Shown piece by piece: positions 1 to 7,396 of a stretch of DNA of 37,044 nt. Position 1 is the stretch's first letter. The number at the start of each line of letters is the position of its first letter. Location of the stretch: positions 1-37,044 of the forward strand of contig JABDMC010000359.1 in assembly GCA_013001695.1 (NCBI GenBank). Reading direction: 5' to 3'. The stretch comes from Akkermansiaceae bacterium. Lineage in GTDB: Bacteria > Verrucomicrobiota > Verrucomicrobiia > Verrucomicrobiales > Akkermansiaceae. Made by a program: the position numbers and the translations under genes. The notes beneath the pieces were generated by a model that was not told the origin of the DNA, made no database searches, and saw nothing but the letters and a program-made list of their open reading frames with translations.

Positions 1-656
1 AGGTAGGGGGCGTCGGTCTCGACCATGAACGATCCGGCCGGGCAGCGGGTGGCGGCGTCGAGGACCTCGGCGGCGTTCTTGAAGGTGGCGATGCCGGTGA
101 AGGAGACGAGGCCCCCGAGATCGAGGACCCGCCGGGCCTGCGGGAACGGTCCCGGGAAACAATGGAAGACGGCCCGCACCCGGCCGGCGAACGGCTCATA
201 GATCGCGAGGGCGTCCGCGAAGGAGGCGTCGCCCCGGCGGTCGCGGGTGTGGATCACGACGTTCAGCCCGGTTTCCGCCGCGAGTTCAAAGTGGGCGGCG
301 AGGAAATCGCGCTGGCGCCGGTGGTAGGCGTCCTCGTCCCAGCCGTCGGGGGCGGGGTGGAAGTAGTCGAGGCCGGTTTCGCCGATGGCGGCGGTCCGGG
401 GGTGGCGGGCAAACTCGCGCAGGGCCCCGAGGTAGTCGTCGGGGGTCGTGGCGACGTCGCACGGGTGGATCCCGACGCAGGCGAACACCGTGTCGAACTG
501 CTCCGCGACGGCGAGGTTGGCGGGGATGTCGTCGAGATTGGTGGCGAGGGTGACGAGGCGCCTGATGCCCGCCTCCGCGGCGCGCGAGACAATCGCGGGG
601 AGTTCGTCCGCCGGGAACTTCCGGGAAGCGAGGTGGCAGTGGGTGTCGGTGAGCAT
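1..656 (-). CDS. TatD family metal-dependent hydrolase (3' end cut by window edge)
   Basis: Reading the minus strand from the ATG at 656 gives a TatD-type TIM-barrel hydrolase, open to the window edge, so about 218 residues are visible and the C-terminus is missing. Metal-binding residues of the family can be seen in order: the N-terminal HxH in 'DTHCHL' (residues 4-9), the Glu in 'GETGLDYF', the His in 'VIHTRD', the His in 'FHCF', and the final Asp in 'ETDAPY' close to the cut edge. Known members are cytoplasmic Mg-dependent 3'-5' DNA exonucleases or deoxyribonucleases linked to DNA repair and damage processing, but the substrate of this paralogue is not given by sequence. It lies 57 bp downstream of the peptide transporter on the same strand, so co-transcription is possible. 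The family call is firm; the exact tatD/ycfH-type assignment is not. Confidence 0.88.
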   Translation of the reverse strand, partial: MLTDTHCHLASRKFPADELPAIVSRAAEAGIRRLVTLATNLDDIPANLAVAEQFDTVFACVGIHPCDVATTPDDYLGALREFARHPRTAAIGETGLDYFHPAPDGWDEDAYHRRQRDFLAAHFELAAETGLNVVIHTRDRRGDASFADALAIYEPFAGRVRAVFHCFPGPFPQARRVLDLGGLVSFTGIATFKNAAEVLDAATRCPAGSFMVETDAPY

Positions 657-713
657 GGGGACGGGTGGTGGCCGGGGCGGGCGACCGGCGGGAAAACATG
701 GGCCGCTTCCCCC

Positions 714-2603
714 CTAGCGCTGCAGGATCGTCTTGCCGCGGTAGAGGCAGGCGTAGGGGATGAAGAGGAGGGCGGTGGCCAGCATGAGGCCCGTGAAGAA
801 CCAGAAGTAGGCGGCTCCTTCGAGGCGGGTGCCCCCGCCGGCATAGGTCTCCCGGGTGAAGGGCCCGGCCATCGCGGCGGCCTCCCCGGCCTGCAGGACG
901 CCAAGGGCCTCCTTGCGCCGCTGGAGCCATTCCGTTCCGGGACGGAGGGCCGCGGTCCACGACTGTTCCGGATCCGTCTCGCCGGGAGCGGCGACCGTGA
1001 TGCGGAGGCCGACATCCCACGGGGTCTTGGGCGCCTGGTCGGGCCCGTCGCTGGATATCCGGGCGGTGGTGCTGTTCTCGAGGTAGTAGCGGAGGGGGCG
1101 GCCCCACGGGTCGGGGAGGGAGGCGAGCAGGGCCGTGCCGGCTTCCGGCCGCGGGAGGCGGTTGTTGTCCGCGGCCGCGGCGGCCTCGATGCGGCCGGCG
1201 GCCTCTTCGAATATCTCCTCGCCGGGGATCGTCACCACGAGGCCGGTGCCGGTGAGGTAGCGCATGGCGAGGTCATCCTCGGTTCCGAGGGATTCGTCGA
1301 AGCCGGCGTGGGCCACGGTGGCCGACACCGAGTCGCCGCGGGCGGTGGCCTCCTCGAGCTTGTGCTCGAGAATGGCGGCGGGGGAATCGACCTGGATGAA
1401 GTGGTTCACCCCGGCGGTGAAGAAATTCCCGAGGGCCACGGCGCCGAGGTAGAAGCACATCACGAGGGACTTCATGGTCCGCGGCGACTGGGTGTAGGCG
1501 AACTCCAGGGCGACGATGGAGACCATGACCTCCGCGGCGGTCAGGAGGGCGTAGGCGAGGAACTGCCAGCCGATGTTGGGAGTGGCCCCGCCGTCGATCC
1601 GCATCTGCACGAGCGCCACGAGGGCGAACGACAGGGACATCCCGATGAGGCCGAGCGCGATCTTGCGCAGCGAGGTCAGCTTCCAGAACTTGTCGATGAG
1701 CGGGTAGAGGCCGTAGGCGAAGAGGGGGATGAAGGTCAGGACGAAGAGGGAATTGATGGACTGGACCTGGGACGGCAGCCAGTCGATCCCGAGGAAGCGG
1801 CGGTCCATGTCGAGGGCCTGGAAGACCCAGGTCGATTGCGTCTGGTCGAAGAGGGCCCAGAACATCGCCACGAAGAGATAGAGCGGAGCCAGCTTCAGGA
1901 GGGTCTTCCAGCCGTCCGGCGTGGCGAGCTCCTGGACGAAGCGCATGCCGCCCGGGGGGATGTGGACGAACTTCCGGCGGCCCATCCAGAAGACGATGGT
2001 GGCGATGGCCATCAGGATCCCGGGGACGCCGAAGGCGAGGTGCGGCCCGTACCACTTCAGGAGCCAGGGGGTGAGCAGCATCGAGATGAAGGCCCCGAGG
2101 TTGATCGAGAAGTAGAACCAGTTGAAGACCTTCGAGAGGAGGTGGGAATTGCCGGGACCGAACTGGTCGCCGACGTGGGCCGACACGCAGGGCTTGATGC
2201 CGCCGGAACCGAGGCAGATGAGGGCGAGGCCCACGAAGAGCCAGACGGCGGCCTCCCCCCGGATCCCCATGAACGCCAGGGCGGCGTGGCCCATGCAATA
2301 GACGACCGACAGCCAGATGATGGTGCGGTATTTTCCCGAGAAGATGTCGCTGAGGAGGGCTCCGAAAAAGGGCGTGAGGTAGACCCAGCCGTTGAACAGG
2401 TGGACCGCCTCGGCGGCGGCGGTTTCCGTCATGGCCCGCTCCGGGGCGTCGTTCATGAGGTGCAGGTACTGCACCATGAAGACCGCGAGGATCCCCTTCA
2501 TGCCGTAGAAGGAAAAGCGCTCGGCGGCCTCGTTCCCGACGATGTAGGGAATGCCGGGCGGCATGGTGGTGCGCTCGGGGTCGGGGGATGTGCGGTAGGA
2601 CAT
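714..2603 (-). CDS. POT/PTR2 family proton-coupled peptide transporter with a periplasmic insertion
   Basis: A 629-residue inner-membrane transporter. The proton-coupling signature 'EAAERFSFYG' lies near residues 19-28, followed by the hydrophobic helices typical of bacterial POT (DtpT/YdgR-like) proteins, which import di- and tripeptides with protons. I chose the ATG at 2603 (MSYRTS), which fits the usual short N-terminus; an in-frame ATG at 2687 would add 28 residues that do not resemble the family. Oddity: the protein is longer than the usual 450-520 residues. About 195 residues (near 403-598) sit between the last two helices, in a loop expected to face the periplasm. Within it 'DPWGRPLRYY' followed by 'ISSDGPDQ' resembles the C-terminal globular part of GspG-type pseudopilins. 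The final helix then follows. The peptide-transporter role is a family inference; the insertion's function is unknown. Confidence 0.9.
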   Translation of the reverse strand: MSYRTSPDPERTTMPPGIPYIVGNEAAERFSFYGMKGILAVFMVQYLHLMNDAPERAMTETAAAEAVHLFNGWVYLTPFFGALLSDIFSGKYRTIIWLSVVYCMGHAALAFMGIRGEAAVWLFVGLALICLGSGGIKPCVSAHVGDQFGPGNSHLLSKVFNWFYFSINLGAFISMLLTPWLLKWYGPHLAFGVPGILMAIATIVFWMGRRKFVHIPPGGMRFVQELATPDGWKTLLKLAPLYLFVAMFWALFDQTQSTWVFQALDMDRRFLGIDWLPSQVQSINSLFVLTFIPLFAYGLYPLIDKFWKLTSLRKIALGLIGMSLSFALVALVQMRIDGGATPNIGWQFLAYALLTAAEVMVSIVALEFAYTQSPRTMKSLVMCFYLGAVALGNFFTAGVNHFIQVDSPAAILEHKLEEATARGDSVSATVAHAGFDESLGTEDDLAMRYLTGTGLVVTIPGEEIFEEAAGRIEAAAAADNNRLPRPEAGTALLASLPDPWGRPLRYYLENSTTARISSDGPDQAPKTPWDVGLRITVAAPGETDPEQSWTAALRPGTEWLQRRKEALGVLQAGEAAAMAGPFTRETYAGGGTRLEGAAYFWFFTGLMLATALLFIPYACLYRGKTILQR

Positions 2604-2849
2604 CAAGCCGGGAGACGAAAAGGGACTTCGGGGGAGGCGAACAGGATGGAGTGAAATAGCAACCCACAATTTCCGGATAAATCCCATCCCCCAATGATCA
2701 ATTTCCAGGAAGTGGCCGGACCCGCCAGAGAGGCGATCCCTTGGGGTTTGAAATTTGGTTCGTGGAACTTATCTGGAAATTGGCCGGTGCCATTTGACGA
2801 ATCCCCGAGTCCTCCCGAAAGGTCGATCGCGCCCCACCGAAGAAATTCC
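2604..2849. other. Intergenic spacer with AT-richer, repeat-like sequence
   Basis: 246 bp between fabH and the peptide transporter, both on the minus strand. The part at about 2695-2810 is visibly less GC-rich than its surroundings and, on the minus strand, contains several 'AATTTCC'/'CCAAATTTC'-like words. These recall the degenerate intergenic repeat patterns seen in some PVC genomes. I see no gene, no convincing promoter pair and no terminator with a T-run here. Confidence 0.35.
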
Positions 2850-3851
2850 CTACCAGCGCACTGCGGCGGCGGCCCAGGTCAGTCCGGCCCCGAAGGCGAC
2901 CAGCACGATGTGATCGCCCTTCTCGATGCGGCCCGTGCGGTGGGCCTCGTCGAGGGCGATCGGACAGGCGGCCGCGGAGGTGTTCCCGTACTTGTGGAGA
3001 TTGACGAAGACCCGGTCGTTGGGAACCGCGAGGCGGTCGGCGATGGCGTCGATGATGCGCAGGTTCGCCTGGTGGGGGACGACGAGCTTGATGTCCTCGG
3101 GGTTGAGGCCGGCCCGCGCGATGACGGCGTTGGCGGAATCCCGCATGCGGGTCACGGCGTGCTTGAAGACCTCGTTGCCGATCATCGACAGGGACGCGAG
3201 GCGCTGGTCGGCGTTGGCGATCGTGATGGGGCACGCCGAGCCGCCCCCGGGGATGTTGAGGAGGCGCGTCTGGCGGCCGTCGGTGCCGATGTCGGTGGCG
3301 AGGATCTCGCCCTTGCCGGGCTCGGAGCGCTTCAGGATGGCGGCCCCCGCGCCGTCGCCGAAGAGGACGCAGGTCGAGCGGTCCTCCCAGTTCACGAAGG
3401 CGGAGAGCTTTTCGGCGCCCACGATGAGGGCGTTCTCGAAGGCCCCGTCGGAAATCAGGCGCTTGGCGATCTTCATCGCGTAGAGGAACCCGGAACAGGC
3501 CGCCGAGATGTCAAACGCGACCGCCTTGGTGGCCCCGAGGTTCTGCTGGACGTAGCAGGCCGTGGCGGGCGTCAGGGTGTCCGGCGTGATGGTGGCCACG
3601 ATGATGAGCTCGAGGTCGTCGGCGGTGAGGCCGGCCTGCTCGAGGGCCTTGCGGCCGGCATTGGTGGCGAGGTGCGACGAGAACTCGTCGTCGGCGGCGA
3701 TGCGGCGTTCCTTGATCCCCGTGCGCGAGGTGATCCACTCGTCGGAGGTGTCGACCATCTTCTCGAGGTCGGCATTGGTGAGGACGCGTTCGGGCAGGTA
3801 GCTGCCGGTGCCCGCGATGGCAACGGGTCGCGAGTTTCCGGGACCGCTCAT
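2850..3851 (-). CDS. fabH: 3-oxoacyl-ACP synthase III (beta-ketoacyl-ACP synthase III)
   Basis: A 333-residue cytoplasmic thiolase-fold enzyme that condenses an acyl-CoA (usually acetyl-CoA) with malonyl-ACP and so starts fatty acid synthesis. The catalytic triad is visible: Cys in 'DISAACSGFLYA', His in 'VVPHQANLRI' and Asn in 'KYGNTSAAACP'. The N-terminal 'GTGSYLPER' and 'DTSDEWITSRTGI' are also typical of FabH. Start: the ATG at 3851 (MSGPGNSRP) gives the family length; the frame stays open upstream to 4304 only because of base composition, and that extension looks non-coding. It is the last gene of a yceD-rpmF-plsX-fabH block, 119 bp after plsX. The plsX-fabH coupling is conserved in many bacteria and ties phospholipid to fatty-acid synthesis. 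Confidence 0.96.
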   Translation of the reverse strand: MSGPGNSRPVAIAGTGSYLPERVLTNADLEKMVDTSDEWITSRTGIKERRIAADDEFSSHLATNAGRKALEQAGLTADDLELIIVATITPDTLTPATACYVQQNLGATKAVAFDISAACSGFLYAMKIAKRLISDGAFENALIVGAEKLSAFVNWEDRSTCVLFGDGAGAAILKRSEPGKGEILATDIGTDGRQTRLLNIPGGGSACPITIANADQRLASLSMIGNEVFKHAVTRMRDSANAVIARAGLNPEDIKLVVPHQANLRIIDAIADRLAVPNDRVFVNLHKYGNTSAAACPIALDEAHRTGRIEKGDHIVLVAFGAGLTWAAAAVRW

Positions 3852-3970
3852 CGGGTGGAGTGAAGGGGCGGGACCGCCGCGGGGCAAGTGGGAATTCCCG
3901 GGGCTATTCCCAATCGCTCCCGGGGCCCGCGGGGAGGCCGCCGCGGCCCGGCGGCCGGCGGGGCGGGGGG

Positions 3971-4993
3971 TTACACGTGGCGGAGGGACTCGAGGGCCGC
4001 CTCGATTTCGGGATTGATGCCGTGGCGGATCGATTCGGAAGCGACGCGGATGGCATTCTGGATGGCGAGGGCGGAGGACCCGCCGTGCGCGATGATGCAC
4101 ACCCCGTTGACGCCGAGCAGCGGGGAACCGCCGTAGCACTCGTAGTTGGTGCGTTCCTTCACGGCCCGGAAGGCCCCTTGGGCGAGGGCGGCCCCGGCGA
4201 GGCGCAGCGGACTCCGGCCGAACTCCTCCTTCATCCATTTGGCGATGGCCTTGGCGGTGGCTTCGCAGGATTTCAGGACCACGTTGCCGGTGAACCCGTC
4301 GCACAGGCAGACGTCCAGCTTGCTGGTGAAGAGGTCGTGGCCCTCGACGTTGCCCACCCAGGTGAACGGGGCCCGGCCGGAATCGGCGAGGGCCTTCAGG
4401 AGGTTGAAGGTTTCCTTGGTGAACGAGGTTCCCTTCTCGTCCTCCTCGCCGTTGGACATGAGGCCCACCGTGGGCTCCGGAACGCGGAGAACGTGCCGCG
4501 CGTAGACCGCCCCCATGATGGCGTAACCGACGAGGTGGGCGGGTTTCGCCTCGGGGTTGGCCCCGGCGTCGATGATGTTGCAGAGGCCGTTCTCGTTGGG
4601 GATCGGGGACGCGATCCCGGCCCGTTCGACGCCCTTCAGGAGGCGGAGCTTGAGGGTGGCCGCCGTCACGGCGGCGCCCGTGTTGCCCGCGGAGATCACG
4701 GCTTCGGCATCGCCCGCCTTCACGAGGTCGGTGGCCACCGCCACCGAGGCCTTCTTCTTGTGCCGCACGGCCTTCACCGCCGACTCGTTCATGGCGATGG
4801 TTTCGGGGGCGTGCACGATGGCGACCCGCGTGTCATCCAGCCCGTGCGCCTCGCACTCCGCTTCCACCACCGCGGCGTCCCCGACAAGGAAGAGCCGCTC
4901 GATGCCGGGATAAAGCCGCAGGGCATCCCGGGCCCCGGTGACCACCACCGCCGGGGCGTGGTCCCCGCCCATGGCATCGAGGGCAATTCTCAT
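3971..4993 (-). CDS. plsX: Phosphate acyltransferase PlsX
   Basis: A 340-residue protein matching PlsX over its whole length. This peripheral membrane enzyme converts acyl-ACP and phosphate to acyl-phosphate, the substrate of PlsY in phosphatidic acid synthesis. The start 'MRIALDAMGGDHAP' is the family hallmark. Also seen are 'SAGNTGAAVTA' (near residues 101-111), 'LMSNGEEDEKGT' and 'DGFTGNVVLKS'. The C-terminal 'GGSPLLGVNGVCIIAHG' is another conserved stretch. It lies between rpmF (90 bp upstream) and fabH (119 bp downstream) on the same strand, the classical order. The plsX-fabH gap is very GC-rich and partly self-complementary. Confidence 0.96.
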   Translation of the reverse strand: MRIALDAMGGDHAPAVVVTGARDALRLYPGIERLFLVGDAAVVEAECEAHGLDDTRVAIVHAPETIAMNESAVKAVRHKKKASVAVATDLVKAGDAEAVISAGNTGAAVTAATLKLRLLKGVERAGIASPIPNENGLCNIIDAGANPEAKPAHLVGYAIMGAVYARHVLRVPEPTVGLMSNGEEDEKGTSFTKETFNLLKALADSGRAPFTWVGNVEGHDLFTSKLDVCLCDGFTGNVVLKSCEATAKAIAKWMKEEFGRSPLRLAGAALAQGAFRAVKERTNYECYGGSPLLGVNGVCIIAHGGSSALAIQNAIRVASESIRHGINPEIEAALESLRHV

Positions 4994-5083
4994 GGGTCGG
5001 CCGGAACGAATGGTCTACCGTCTTCGCCGGATGGGGCGGGCGACATGCGCTGCGAGCCGCCTGCCGGGCGCGGGGGCGCGCCG

Positions 5084-5266
5084 CTAGAGGACATCCACGT
5101 CGAGCACCTGGCGCTGGCGGTAGTAGCCGCACGACGGGCAGGCGATGTGGCCGGGGACGCGGCTGCCGCACTCCGGGCAGGTCTGGAGGAGCGGCGCCCG
5201 CCAGCGGTTGGCGCCGCGGCGCATGCGCTGTTTGCTCTTGGAAGTTCTGCGTTTGGGGACTGCCAT
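5084..5266 (-). CDS. rpmF: 50S ribosomal protein L32
   Basis: A 60-residue basic protein of normal L32 length, starting 'MAVPKRRTSKSKQRMRR', the conserved N-terminus of bacterial L32. Two CxxC pairs ('CPEC' and 'CPSC', about 14 residues apart) form the zinc ribbon found in zinc-binding versions of the protein. It is a structural component of the large ribosomal subunit. The gene follows yceD by 20 bp and precedes plsX by 90 bp, the widely conserved yceD-rpmF-plsX order, so the block is very likely co-transcribed from a promoter before yceD. Confidence 0.97.
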   Translation of the reverse strand: MAVPKRRTSKSKQRMRRGANRWRAPLLQTCPECGSRVPGHIACPSCGYYRQRQVLDVDVL

Positions 5267-5287
5267 GGGATGAGGCGGTTGAGATGA

Positions 5288-5797
5288 TTACGATTCCGGG
5301 TCGGGGGAGTCGAGGGCGTCGAGGGCCGCCCAGCGGCTGTCGCCCTTTTTGGGGGCGGCGGCGGGCGGGACGTCTACCCCAGCCGCCCCCGGCTTGTCCA
5401 CCGCTAAATAGCGGGGATCGATCTCGCAGGGGAGGGGGTCGTCGCCCTCGTCGCAGCGGGGGTAGGCCGGAAAGGCCAGGAGGAGCTCCTCCCGGAGGGG
5501 CTCGCTGGCGTCAATTTCGGCCTGGCCGTCGATTTCGAGGCTCACCGCGGCCCGGGGAAGCTCGATGGTCTGGGCGAAGGGGGTCAGGGTCCGGACGCAG
5601 GTGAACTCGAAGGTCGCGGCGAGGCGGCCCTGCAGGAGGAGCTCGTTGCCGAAGCGCTGGACGTGGAGGGCATAGGAGAGGGGGCTGAGGGGCTTCGGAT
5701 CGCCCTCCCCGAGGTCGAAAATTCCGGCCGGCAGGGTGCCCTCGATCTGCTTCCCCTCCTCCGGCAGCGAGCCAAGGTCGATCACCAAGCGCTTCAT
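5288..5797 (-). CDS. yceD: YceD/DUF177 family protein (23S rRNA accumulation factor)
   Basis: A 169-residue acidic protein starting 'MKRLVIDLGSLPEEG'. The two-part YceD pattern is visible: a beta-rich half with 'LHVQRFGNELLLQGRL' and Cys in 'FEFTCVRTL', and a C-terminal half with the conserved 'CDEGDDPLPCEIDP' acidic/Cys region. In the family it is linked to 23S rRNA accumulation, and position directly before rpmF supports the call. Its start lies only 20 bp from the start of the divergent aat gene, which leaves almost no room for a leader. The C-terminal 35 residues are Ala/Pro/Asp-rich and look disordered. Confidence 0.88.
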   Translation of the reverse strand: MKRLVIDLGSLPEEGKQIEGTLPAGIFDLGEGDPKPLSPLSYALHVQRFGNELLLQGRLAATFEFTCVRTLTPFAQTIELPRAAVSLEIDGQAEIDASEPLREELLLAFPAYPRCDEGDDPLPCEIDPRYLAVDKPGAAGVDVPPAAAPKKGDSRWAALDALDSPDPES

Positions 5798-5817
5798 AAT
5801 GGGGAATCTAGATTGAA
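5798..5817. promoter_or_regulatory. 20-bp divergent spacer between yceD and aat with a 10-bp palindrome
   Basis: The two start codons face away from each other with only 20 bp between them. In the spacer AATCTAGATT (5805-5814) is a perfect palindrome. Core promoters for both genes must therefore lie partly inside the opposite coding sequence, and mRNAs are probably leaderless or nearly so. A role for the palindrome as an operator is inference. Confidence 0.35.
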
Positions 5818-6486
5818 ATGAAGGCCGGGCGGAACGAAATTCGGCCTGTGGATCGGATTCCCCCCCATGTCCTGATAGGTGCCTACACGGAGGGAGTCTT
5901 TCCCATGGCGGAGAGCGGGGAGATCCTGTGGTTCTCGCCGTTGAAGCGCGGGGTGATCCCGCTCGACGACCGGTTTCACATTCCCCACGGCCTGAAGCGC
6001 ACGCTGAAGCGGGGGCGATTCGAGGTGCGGCGCGACACCGCCTTCCGCGCCGTGATGGAGGGATGCGCGGACCGGTCCGAAACCTGGATCGATGATGTCA
6101 TCATCGACAGCTACTGCCGGCTGCACGAGTTGGGATTTGCGCACTCGGTGGAGTGCTGGGACGAGGACGGGTTGCAGGGGGGGCTCTACGGGGTGGCGCT
6201 GGGACGCGCCTTCTTCGGCGAGTCGATGTTCTCCCTGAAAGCCGACGCCAGCAAGGTGGCCCTCGTCGGCCTGGTCGAGTGGCTGCGCGCGAACGACTTC
6301 CTGCTGCTCGATTCGCAATGGATGACGGATCACCTCCGCCAGTTCGGGGGCGAGGAGATTCCGCGCGAGGAGTACCTCAGGCGTTTGGATGAAGCCCTGC
6401 TAGATGCCGGTGAAGGTGACGGGGATCGTCAAGCAGAAGGGCCTGAGTCCGAGCCAGCGCGGCGCGAGGGTGGTATCCCCAGGTGA
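5818..6486 (+). CDS. aat: Leucyl/phenylalanyl-tRNA--protein transferase
   Basis: A 222-residue enzyme that transfers Leu or Phe from aminoacyl-tRNA to proteins with N-terminal Arg or Lys, marking them for ClpS/ClpAP (N-degron pathway) in the cytoplasm. The family motifs are clear: 'YTEGVFPMAE', 'ILWFSPLKRGVIPL', 'TWIDDVIIDSYCRLHELG', 'GGLYGVALGRAFFGESMFS', 'ASKVAL' and 'LLLDSQWMTDHLRQFG'. The N-terminal segment before 'LIGAYTEG' is shorter than in E. coli, and the ATG at 5818 is the only start that keeps that motif. After the usual end ('RRLDEAL') there is a poorly conserved tail of about 28 residues. That tail and the last conserved helix lie in a 110-bp tail-to-tail overlap with the HAD phosphatase gene. 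Confidence 0.94.
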   Translation: MKAGRNEIRPVDRIPPHVLIGAYTEGVFPMAESGEILWFSPLKRGVIPLDDRFHIPHGLKRTLKRGRFEVRRDTAFRAVMEGCADRSETWIDDVIIDSYCRLHELGFAHSVECWDEDGLQGGLYGVALGRAFFGESMFSLKADASKVALVGLVEWLRANDFLLLDSQWMTDHLRQFGGEEIPREEYLRRLDEALLDAGEGDGDRQAEGPESEPARREGGIPR

Positions 6487-7039
6487 CGAGGAGCGGCTGC
6501 ATGCCGGCGTTGTCGGCGGTTTCGTAGTCGATGGTGGAGTCCCCGACAAAACCGACCTGCGCGGGGGCGAGGTGCATCTGCGCGGCGATCTCGAGGGCGC
6601 CGGAAGGATCGGGCTTGCGGGGAGATCCCTCGCGGTGACCGAGCACGGCGCAGAAGGGGATGTCGCCGAACAGTTCAGCCGCGATCGTGACCGTGTGGGC
6701 GTGGGCCTTGTTCGAGAAGATCGCGAGGGCGACCCCCCGGCCGGCAAGGTCCGCGAGGAGCGGGGCGATGTCGTCGTAGACGCGGGTTCCGGTGCGCCAG
6801 GTGCGGGCATAGCGGGCGAGGACGGCCTCCTCGACGGCGGCCACCTCCTCGTCGGGCACCTCGGGGGGCAGGCCGCGGCGTGCCAGCATCCACGTTCCAT
6901 TCCCGATGAAGGTGCGGACGCGTTCCTCGGGATGCCCGGGATGGCCCCGTTCTGCGAGCGCCCCGTTGAGGGCCTCCGCGATGCCGGGCAGGGAATCGAC
7001 CAGAGTGCCGTCGAGATCGAAAATCAGCCCGTGGAGCAC
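6377..7039 (-). CDS. HAD superfamily phosphatase, phosphoglycolate phosphatase-like
   Basis: About 220 residues with all four HAD motifs: I 'IFDLDGTLVDS', II 'IFSNKAHAH', III 'RKPDPSGA' and IV 'GDSTIDYETADNAGM'. The alpha-helical cap and 'FIGNGTWMLARRGL' closely resemble phosphoglycolate phosphatase (Gph), which removes 2-phosphoglycolate made during repair of 3'-phosphoglycolate DNA ends or by Rubisco oxygenation. Start: I prefer the GTG at 7039 (GTG-CTC-CAC), which places motif I at residue 5 as in the family; the frame is open upstream to 7300 but that part is unlike the family. The last 110 bp overlap the 3' end of aat on the other strand. Substrate assignment is by similarity only. Confidence 0.88.
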   Translation of the reverse strand: MLHGLIFDLDGTLVDSLPGIAEALNGALAERGHPGHPEERVRTFIGNGTWMLARRGLPPEVPDEEVAAVEEAVLARYARTWRTGTRVYDDIAPLLADLAGRGVALAIFSNKAHAHTVTIAAELFGDIPFCAVLGHREGSPRKPDPSGALEIAAQMHLAPAQVGFVGDSTIDYETADNAGMQPLLVTWGYHPRAALARTQALLLDDPRHLHRHLAGLHPNA

Positions 7040-7366
7040 GGGAGGAGCTAAGGGGGAAGCGGGTCCGGTGGCAAGGCAGCGGCCCCGGGACGGGCCGGGC
7101 GGGCGCCGATTCCGGAGAATTGGAGGCCGAATCCGGCTGATTCTGCAAATCGACCCGGAACCGGCGTTGCCCCTTGGATGCAGTGGGCCCAATGCAGCGG
7201 GGGTGGCCGCGTGGTCGTTGCCGGATCCGGTCGCGGGCCCGGGCCGGGGGCCGTGGCCGGGCGGAAGGGATGGGCAGTTCCCCGCGGATTGTCTTGCCAA
7301 AGGCGAGGCGCTGGGGCCCCGTATTTACGATGGTTATTCGCGGGGGGGCGTAGCCTCGATCCCGGA
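7040..7366. other. Divergent intergenic region before the FecR-barrel gene
   Basis: About 330 bp between the HAD phosphatase start and the FecR gene, very GC-rich, with near-repeats of CCGATTCCGG/CCGAATCCGG at 7108-7140. A lower-GC patch at 7287-7338 (TTGTCTTGCC ... TATTTACGATGG) is the most promoter-like part for the plus-strand gene, but the spacing between -35-like and -10-like words is not standard. No ORF looks coding and no terminator is seen. Confidence 0.3.
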
Positions 7367-7396
7367 ATGAAACACGTCGCCATCCGTGTCTCATGA
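7367..7396 (+). CDS. Possible 9-residue leader peptide overlapping the FecR gene start
   Basis: ATG at 7367 opens a tiny frame, M-K-H-V-A-I-R-V-S, whose stop overlaps the FecR-gene start as ATGA (7393-7396). Such an arrangement can couple translation of the downstream gene to the leader. A weak GGA precedes the ATG, while the FecR start itself lacks a clear ribosome binding site. It could equally be chance, since the frame is short and its conservation is unknown. Confidence 0.25.
   Translation: MKHVAIRVS

Noticed and set aside
162-2654. Plus-strand frame of 830 codons over the TatD and transporter genes
   Set aside because: Gly/Glu/Val-rich antisense shadow; the minus-strand proteins have clear family motifs.
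3852-4304. Upstream extension of the fabH frame
   Set aside because: Overlaps plsX in another frame and resembles no FabH N-terminus; the ATG at 3851 gives the normal length.
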